Shown here: positions 4,578-6,844 of the stretch, one piece after another
How positions within the stretch are numbered: the stretch's first letter is position 1
Layout: each line of letters begins with the position of its first letter
DNA from: Gammaproteobacteria bacterium
Lineage (GTDB): Bacteria > Pseudomonadota > Gammaproteobacteria > Pseudomonadales > Pseudohongiellaceae
Assembly (NCBI GenBank): GCA_947377625.1
Contig: CANCGR010000138.1
Location: 1-6,844, forward strand
DNA: 6,844 nucleotides
Direction: 5' to 3'
Notes under the pieces: generated by a model
Seen by the model: the letters and a program-made list of their open reading frames with translations, nothing else
Told to the model about the DNA's origin: nothing
The model's database searches: none
Translations under genes and position numbers: made by a program

Positions 4578-5403
4578 TTTGATCAAGAAATGTCTTTTTC
4601 CGGCCGCCGGTTATGGAACACGGTTTTTGCCCGCGACCAAATCCATGCCGAAAGAAATGTTGCCCGTTGTCAACAAACCGTTGATTCAATATGGAGTCGA
4701 AGAGGCTCTGGATGCTGTCATGACTGGCATGGCGATTGTTACCGTCCGTGGCAAACGTTCCATCGAAGATCACTTCTACATTAACTATGAACTTGAAGAC
4801 CAGATTGCCGGCAGTGACAAAGAAAGCTACTTGAAAGAAATACGCCGCATCATGAATCAAGCGGTGTTTTCCTACACGCGCCAGATCGAAATGAAAGGGT
4901 TGGGCCATGCGATTCTGACTGGCGAAACCTTGATTGGCGATCAGCCTTTTGCAGTGGTGCTAGCCGATGACCTTTGTTACAGCACTGACAAGGGTGTGTT
5001 GTCACAGATGGTGGAGCTCTACAAATATTACCGCTGCTCCATCGTTGCCATCGAAGAAGTACCGCGCAACGAAACCAATAAATACGGTGTGATCGCAGGC
5101 GACGAAATTTCCCCCGGCCTCATTCGCATCACCAACATGGTAGAAAAACCCAAGCCGGAAGAAGCACCCAGCAATCTCGCCATTATTGGTCGTTATATTC
5201 TCACTCCGGATATCTTCGACATCATTCGCCAGACGCCGCCCGGCCGTAACAATGAAGTGCAGATCACCGATGCTCTGCTGGTTCAGGCCAAACAGGGGCG
5301 GGTATTGGGTTACAAGTTCAAAGGGCGCCGTTTCGATTGTGGTAGCGTGCCTGGCTTCATGGAAGCAACCCGCTTCTTCTTCGATAACGTTTACCAGGAC
5401 TGA
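4567..5403 (+). CDS. galU: UTP--glucose-1-phosphate uridylyltransferase
   Basis: GalU makes UDP-glucose from UTP and glucose-1-phosphate in the cytoplasm, for lipopolysaccharide core, exopolysaccharides and glycogen-like or osmoprotectant glucosides. The 278-residue protein is a single nucleotidyltransferase fold. The nucleotide loop AAGYGTRFLPATKSMPKEM (13-31), the metal-binding LADD (132-135), MVEKPKPEEAPSNLAIIGRY (191-210) and KGRRFDCGS (252-260) match the Pseudomonas enzyme closely. Residue 60 is Val in AIVTVRGK, where I recall Gly in Pseudomonas; E. coli also differs at this site, so activity is not in doubt on this ground. The ATG at 4567 has GAGG five bases upstream, and the frame is closed by a stop at 4546. 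manB follows after 19 bases, so the two are probably one operon. Confidence 0.97.
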   Translation: MSEALIKKCLFPAAGYGTRFLPATKSMPKEMLPVVNKPLIQYGVEEALDAVMTGMAIVTVRGKRSIEDHFYINYELEDQIAGSDKESYLKEIRRIMNQAVFSYTRQIEMKGLGHAILTGETLIGDQPFAVVLADDLCYSTDKGVLSQMVELYKYYRCSIVAIEEVPRNETNKYGVIAGDEISPGLIRITNMVEKPKPEEAPSNLAIIGRYILTPDIFDIIRQTPPGRNNEVQITDALLVQAKQGRVLGYKFKGRRFDCGSVPGFMEATRFFFDNVYQD

Positions 5404-5422
5404 TCAGTCACTCGGGATAGTT

Positions 5423-6787
5423 GTGGATTCTTTTTCGTGTTTTAAAGCTTATGACGTGCGTGGGCGTATTCCCGATCAACTCAACGAAGACATTGCCTAT
5501 CGCATAGGCAGGGCTTATGCCGAGTTTCTCAAGCCCAGGAAAGTGGTAGTCGGCTATGACATCCGTCTGAGCAGCCAGAGCATCTGCGCTGCTCTCACCC
5601 AAGGCATGATGGATGCTGGTGTTGATGTCTTCAACATCGGTTTGTGCGGCACTGAAGAAATCTATTTCGCCACCAGTCATCTGGGTGTTGATGGCGGCAT
5701 TGCAGTGACTGCCAGTCATAACCCGAAAGATTACAACGGCATGAAATTCGTGCGTGAGGGATCTCGTCCGATCAGTGCTGACACGGGACTCAACGACATC
5801 AAGCTGTTAGCGGAGCGCAACGAGTTTGCTCCGATTGCACAGCGTGGCAGAGAAGAGGCAGTGGATACCAAGGCTGCCTATGTCCAGCATCTACTGAGTT
5901 ATGTGGATGTCAGCAAGCTAAAACCACTGACAGTGGTCTGCAACGCTGGCAACGGCGGTGCCGGCCGTATCGTGGATTTACTGGAGCCGCATCTGCCGTT
6001 CCAATTCATCAAGGTACATCACCTTCCCGACGGCAATTTCCCCAATGGTGTACCCAATCCTTTGCTGGAAGAAAATCGTCAGCCTACCGTCGATGCGGTG
6101 TTGAAGATCAAAGCTGATGCGGCGATTGCCTGGGATGGCGATTTCGACCGCTGTTTCTTCTTCGATGAGAAAGGCGGTTTTATCGAAGGCTATTACATTG
6201 TCGGCTTGCTTGCTGAAGCGTTTCTGAAAAAACATCCGGGCAGCAAGATCATTCATGATCCGCGACTGGTCTGGAATACCGAAGCAGTAGTGAAAGAGTG
6301 CGGTGGCACGACTGTGCAGTGCAAATCAGGCCATGCGTTCATCAAGGAAATGATGCGCAAGCAAGATGCGATCTATGGTGGTGAAATGAGCGCCCACCAT
6401 TACTTTCGTGATTTCTTTTACTGCGACAGCGGCATGATTCCGTGGCTGTTGGTGCTGGAGCTGATCGGCGAGAGCGGTAAGACTTTGGGGCAACTGGTAG
6501 AAGAGGCTATCGCCCGCTTCCCTGCCAGCGGTGAGATCAACCGCACAGTGACGGATGCCAAAGCTGTCATCGATCTTGTGCTGGCTCACTACAAACCACA
6601 TGCGCTGGCCATTGATTACACCGATGGCGTCAGCGTCAGTTTTGCGCAGTGGCGTTTCAACCTCCGCATGTCGAACACTGAGCCGGTGATTCGCTTGAAT
6701 GTTGAATCACGCGGCAGCATCCCTTTAATGCAGGAGAAAACCGCCGAAATTCTGCAGCTCATGGGCGGCGGTGCGGACGCCCATTAA
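5423..6787 (+). CDS. manB: Phosphomannomutase (CpsG/ManB type)
   Basis: This enzyme interconverts mannose-6-phosphate and mannose-1-phosphate, feeding GDP-mannose for polysaccharides; some relatives also act on glucose phosphates. Starting at the GTG at 5423 gives 454 residues, against 456 in E. coli CpsG, beginning (M)DSFSCFKAYDVRG. The phosphoserine loop TASHNPKDYNG has Ser98, the magnesium loop DGDFDR is at 238-243, the sugar-recognition loop GEMSAHHYF is at 320-328, and the phosphate-binding RMSNTEPVIRLN is at 415-426. All four domains of the alpha-D-phosphohexomutase family are present. An in-frame ATG exists at 5186, but that would overlap galU by about 220 bases with no homology, so it is rejected. 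The GTG has only a weak GGGA five bases upstream, so reinitiation after galU may help. AlgC-type dual specificity is possible, but the sequence resembles CpsG more. Confidence 0.94.
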   Translation: MDSFSCFKAYDVRGRIPDQLNEDIAYRIGRAYAEFLKPRKVVVGYDIRLSSQSICAALTQGMMDAGVDVFNIGLCGTEEIYFATSHLGVDGGIAVTASHNPKDYNGMKFVREGSRPISADTGLNDIKLLAERNEFAPIAQRGREEAVDTKAAYVQHLLSYVDVSKLKPLTVVCNAGNGGAGRIVDLLEPHLPFQFIKVHHLPDGNFPNGVPNPLLEENRQPTVDAVLKIKADAAIAWDGDFDRCFFFDEKGGFIEGYYIVGLLAEAFLKKHPGSKIIHDPRLVWNTEAVVKECGGTTVQCKSGHAFIKEMMRKQDAIYGGEMSAHHYFRDFFYCDSGMIPWLLVLELIGESGKTLGQLVEEAIARFPASGEINRTVTDAKAVIDLVLAHYKPHALAIDYTDGVSVSFAQWRFNLRMSNTEPVIRLNVESRGSIPLMQEKTAEILQLMGGGADAH

Positions 6788-6797
6788 GCGTGGCTCC

Positions 6798-6844
6798 TTA
6801 GCTATGGCGATTGTCGATCAGGTTCTGCACCACGGCAGGATCTG
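6798..6844 (-). CDS. Possible 3' end of a convergent gene of unknown function (cut by right edge)
   Basis: Reading the minus strand from the edge gives a frame ending DPAVVQNLIDNRHS, then TAA at 6798-6800. The peptide looks plausible for a helical C-terminus, but it is only 14 full codons. The family is not recognised. It would converge on manB with a ten-base gap, and no intrinsic terminator is visible between them. Another frame could be open by chance over so short a stretch. Confidence 0.35.
   Translation of the reverse strand, partial: DPAVVQNLIDNRHS

Noticed and set aside
4468..4908. A 146-codon minus-strand open frame opposite galU
   Set aside because: It is antisense to well-conserved galU codons, and its product is not recognisable.
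1..6844. Mobile element, prophage, CRISPR array, tRNA or defence system
   Set aside because: Every long coding stretch is accounted for by a housekeeping gene. No transposase motifs, regularly spaced long repeats or tRNA-like folds were seen by eye.

Overview
The window looks like chromosomal housekeeping DNA from a gammaproteobacterium. FabA, FabB, AccB, AccC, GalU and the phosphomannomutase all closely resemble, from memory, their Pseudomonas or E. coli counterparts. The order dsbD-like gene, aroQ, accB, accC is the one I recall from Pseudomonas. A marine or Cellvibrio-like relative of the Pseudomonadales is my best guess, but the genus cannot be fixed from the sequence alone. No insertion sequence, phage gene, CRISPR array, tRNA or rRNA was seen.

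Layout. A minus-strand series, read from right to left, contains fabA (3832-4365), fabB (2524-3744), a gene for a stand-alone DsbD N-terminal domain (2013-2534, overlapping the end of fabB by 11 bases), aroQ (1368-1802), accB (806-1267) and accC (start at 789, cut by the left edge). A plus-strand pair, galU (4567-5403) and a manB/cpsG-type phosphomannomutase (5423-6787), diverges from fabA across a 201-base regulatory gap. The last 47 bases hold what may be the 3' end of a convergent minus-strand gene.

How the genes work together. accB and accC encode two of the four acetyl-CoA carboxylase subunits, which supply malonyl-CoA. fabA and fabB make the cis double bond of unsaturated fatty acids and elongate past it. 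The minus-strand series therefore joins the supply and desaturation branches of type II fatty acid synthesis, with a shikimate-pathway enzyme and a periplasmic thiol-redox domain between them. galU and manB make UDP-glucose and mannose-1-phosphate, precursors of envelope and extracellular polysaccharides. The divergent gap may therefore sit between lipid and glycan branches of envelope synthesis, though shared control is only an inference.

The most unusual points are two. First, a DsbD alpha domain ends cleanly at its domain boundary, in the locus where a full three-domain DsbD would be expected. Second, the galU leader carries four ATGA-headed 11-base units in tandem; the first three are four-codon mini-ORFs whose stops overlap the next start, and the fourth is the galU start itself. 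Several short palindromes and direct repeats sit at candidate promoters. All regulatory calls here are by eye and are weaker than the gene calls.
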